Assembly (NCBI GenBank): GCA_007280315.1
Contig: QYQC01000060.1
Location: 1-31,732 of the forward strand
Source of the DNA: Betaproteobacteria bacterium
GTDB lineage: Bacteria; Pseudomonadota; Gammaproteobacteria; Burkholderiales; SG8-39
Direction: 5' to 3'
DNA length: 31,732 nt
In this document: positions 30,023 through 31,732 of the stretch, piece by piece
Layout of the letters: every line of letters begins with the position of its first letter
Position numbering within the stretch: position 1 is the stretch's first letter
The notes under the pieces: model-generated
Database searches by the model: none
What the model was told of the DNA's origin: nothing
What the model saw: only the letters and a program-made list of their open reading frames with translations
Made by a program: the position numbers and the translations under genes

Positions 30023-31732
30023 CTATTCGCCCAGCCCCATCTTGATGTACCCGGTGGGACATACATCCGCGCAAATGTGGCAGCCGATGCAGCGGTCGTA
30101 GTCGGTGTACACATAGCGCCCCATGGTCGACTGCGCCTTGGGAACCTTTTTCACCGCGATCTGCGGGCAATAGACCACGCAGTTGTCGCACTCGAAGCAC
30201 TGCCCGCAGCTCATGCAGCGCTTGGCCTCGGCCTGCGCCTGCGCCTCGGCCAGCGCGACGATGCGCTCCTCGAAATTTCCCAGCGCGCTTTCCGCGTTCA
30301 GGGTGATGGTGTGGCGCTTGAGGCGCGGCGCGGCGGGAAAGTAGCCGAGGAACAGTTCCTCGTGCGGGATCACATGCCGGTTCGAGCGGTCGTCGTAATT
30401 GTGAACGGCGGCACTTGATACATCGGTTCCGCGCAGCGGTTCCTTCGTTTCCTCCACCTTGAGGCCCTTCTCCATCATCTTGCGCACGATGTCGAAATGG
30501 TGGACGTCGATCTTGGGACGCTTCTCCAGCATCTCGCCGAGCAGAAACCGGTCTATCCCGTCGGCCGCGATCGAGCCATGGCCGATTGCCGTGGTTAACA
30601 GGTTGGGCCGAATAATATCGCCGCCGACGAACACGCCGGGCATGCCCGTCACCTGGTAGTTCTTGTCCGCGGCAACCGCGCCTTTGCCGTTGTTGAATTC
30701 CTCCAGGCCGGTGAAGTCAACTGCCTGGCCGATGGCCGAAACGAACAGGTCCCCCGGTATTTCCTCTTCCGTGCCGGGGATGGCACTGACTTCCAGCCTG
30801 CCGCCGACCAGCTTCGCTTCGCACCGCGCCACGCGCAGCGCGGTGGCGCGGCCGTCCTCGCCGCACACGATCGCAACAGGAACCAGGCTGCCGCGTATGG
30901 TGATGCCCTCGGCCGTGGCCTGCTCGACTTCGTGCTTGTTGGCCTGCATGCCATCGACCGCGAACACCGAGGTGAGCACCACCTCCGCGCCCTGCCGCGC
31001 CGAAATCTCGGCGACGTCGTGTGCCGTATAGCTGGCGATGGCGCGCTCGGGGCGGTCGGCCTCGTGCGCATGCACGATATGGCCGAGGCGCCGCGCGACC
31101 GTGACCACGTCGATCGAGGTGTCGCCACCGCCGACCACCACGACGCGCTTGCCTACGTGGCGCATACGGCCGTCGTTGAAAGCCTGCAGAAACGAGGTGG
31201 CGGTCACCAGGTTGGGTGCGTCGTTGCCCGCGCAGGGAAGCGGCCGTCCCGACTGCGCGCCCAGGCCGAGGAACACCGCGTCGAACTCGGCGCGGATCTG
31301 CTCCATGGTGAAATCGACACCGACGCGGCACTTGAGCCGGGTTTCGATACCGAGGTCGAGGATGCGCTGAATTTCGGCATCGAGAATATTGCGCGGCGTG
31401 CGGAATCCGGGAATGCCATAGCGCATCATGCCGCCGAGTTCCTCGTGCTCGTCGAAAACGGTCACTTCGTGGCCCTTGCGCGCAAGCTGGTAGGCGCAGG
31501 AAAGGCCTGCCGGCCCGCCGCCGATCACGGCCACTTTTCTGCCGCTCGTCTGCGCGGGTTTGTCGTAGGCGAAATTGCCGGCGATCGCGGCATCGCCGAG
31601 AAAATGCTCCACCGAATTGATGCCGACGAAATCCTCGACTTCATTGCGGTTGCATCCGGATTCGCACGGCGCCGGACACACCCGCCCCATTACCGAAGGA
31701 AACGGATTGGCGCCGGCGAGACGCTTGAACGC
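30023..31732 (-). CDS. dsrL: DsrL, iron-sulfur flavoprotein NAD(P)H oxidoreductase (N-terminus cut by window)
   Basis: An essential partner of reverse DsrAB that transfers the electrons of sulfite formation to NAD(P). The frame is open to the window edge and reads ANPFPSVMGRVCPAPCESGC, so the Met at 31690 is internal and some 70-100 residues lie outside. The visible 569 residues show the CxxxCxxxC cluster of GltD-like proteins. They also show a FAD motif (VAVIGGGPAGLSCAYQLA), an NAD(P) motif (VVVVGGGDTSIDVV) and a C-terminal two-cluster ferredoxin domain (CMSCGQCFECDNC and CIGCHICADVCP). The stop is TAG 30023, 10 bases before dsrJ. This gene is the best evidence that the Dsr pathway here runs in the oxidative direction. 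Confidence 0.95.
   Translation of the reverse strand, partial: AFKRLAGANPFPSVMGRVCPAPCESGCNRNEVEDFVGINSVEHFLGDAAIAGNFAYDKPAQTSGRKVAVIGGGPAGLSCAYQLARKGHEVTVFDEHEELGGMMRYGIPGFRTPRNILDAEIQRILDLGIETRLKCRVGVDFTMEQIRAEFDAVFLGLGAQSGRPLPCAGNDAPNLVTATSFLQAFNDGRMRHVGKRVVVVGGGDTSIDVVTVARRLGHIVHAHEADRPERAIASYTAHDVAEISARQGAEVVLTSVFAVDGMQANKHEVEQATAEGITIRGSLVPVAIVCGEDGRATALRVARCEAKLVGGRLEVSAIPGTEEEIPGDLFVSAIGQAVDFTGLEEFNNGKGAVAADKNYQVTGMPGVFVGGDIIRPNLLTTAIGHGSIAADGIDRFLLGEMLEKRPKIDVHHFDIVRKMMEKGLKVEETKEPLRGTDVSSAAVHNYDDRSNRHVIPHEELFLGYFPAAPRLKRHTITLNAESALGNFEERIVALAEAQAQAEAKRCMSCGQCFECDNCVVYCPQIAVKKVPKAQSTMGRYVYTDYDRCIGCHICADVCPTGYIKMGLGE

Overview
The window is a contiguous, gene-dense stretch of a chromosome of about 60% G+C from a sulfur-oxidizing betaproteobacterium. 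The gene order ilvB-ilvN-ilvC-psd-pssA-leuA, the wrbA-DUF2069 pair, the sigma factor-DUF3619-DUF3106-RDD block divergent from ilvB, and lptG/lptF-pepA-holC-valS are arrangements I associate with Betaproteobacteria. A dsrL-J-O-P-N gene set at the right end points to the reverse (oxidative) dissimilatory sulfite reductase pathway. The lineage (Nitrosomonadales-like sulfur oxidizers) is inferred from gene content only. I see no insertion sequence, phage gene, CRISPR array, tRNA or rRNA.

Layout. 1-3.2 kb, plus strand: the 3' part of proS, a small lytic transglycosylase, wrbA, a DUF2069 membrane protein and a small monoheme cytochrome c. 3.2-10 kb, minus strand: branched-chain amino acid genes ilvB, ilvN and ilvC, then phosphatidylethanolamine genes psd and pssA, then leuA. 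leuA has its own elaborate control region at 4.8-5.0 kb. 10.1-11.9 kb, plus strand: an ECF-like sigma factor, a single-span membrane protein, a periplasmic LTxxQ-type protein and an RDD membrane protein. 12-14.1 kb, minus strand: lptF and lptG of the LPS transporter. 14.3-20.9 kb, plus strand: pepA, holC, a small unknown, valS and an MFS transporter. 20.9-24 kb, minus strand: an unknown periplasmic protein, a FadL-type outer-membrane channel and a DsrE2-type sulfur-relay protein. 24.4-26.2 kb, plus strand: a soluble GAF histidine kinase with its NarL-type regulator. 26.2 kb to the end, minus strand: dsrL, dsrJ, dsrO, dsrP, dsrN.

How they work together. The ilv/leu genes make valine, leucine and isoleucine precursors. 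psd and pssA make phosphatidylethanolamine. The right third looks like a sulfur-metabolism neighbourhood: DsrJOP is the periplasmic and membrane part of the DsrMKJOP electron-transfer complex, DsrL couples DsrAB to NAD(P), and DsrN amidates siroheme. DsrE2 and a FadL-type channel with a CxxC lie just beyond, with a NarXL-like pair converging on the operon.

The most interesting signals are three. First, an unreported-looking leuA control region with three helically phased direct repeats, a palindrome inside the promoter spacer and a 28-codon leader peptide containing eight leucines. Second, a sigma factor/one-span membrane protein/periplasmic LTxxQ protein block that resembles a transmembrane sigma/anti-sigma sensing system, with the sigma factor apparently starting at CTG. 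Third, the group of sulfur-related accessory genes next to dsr.
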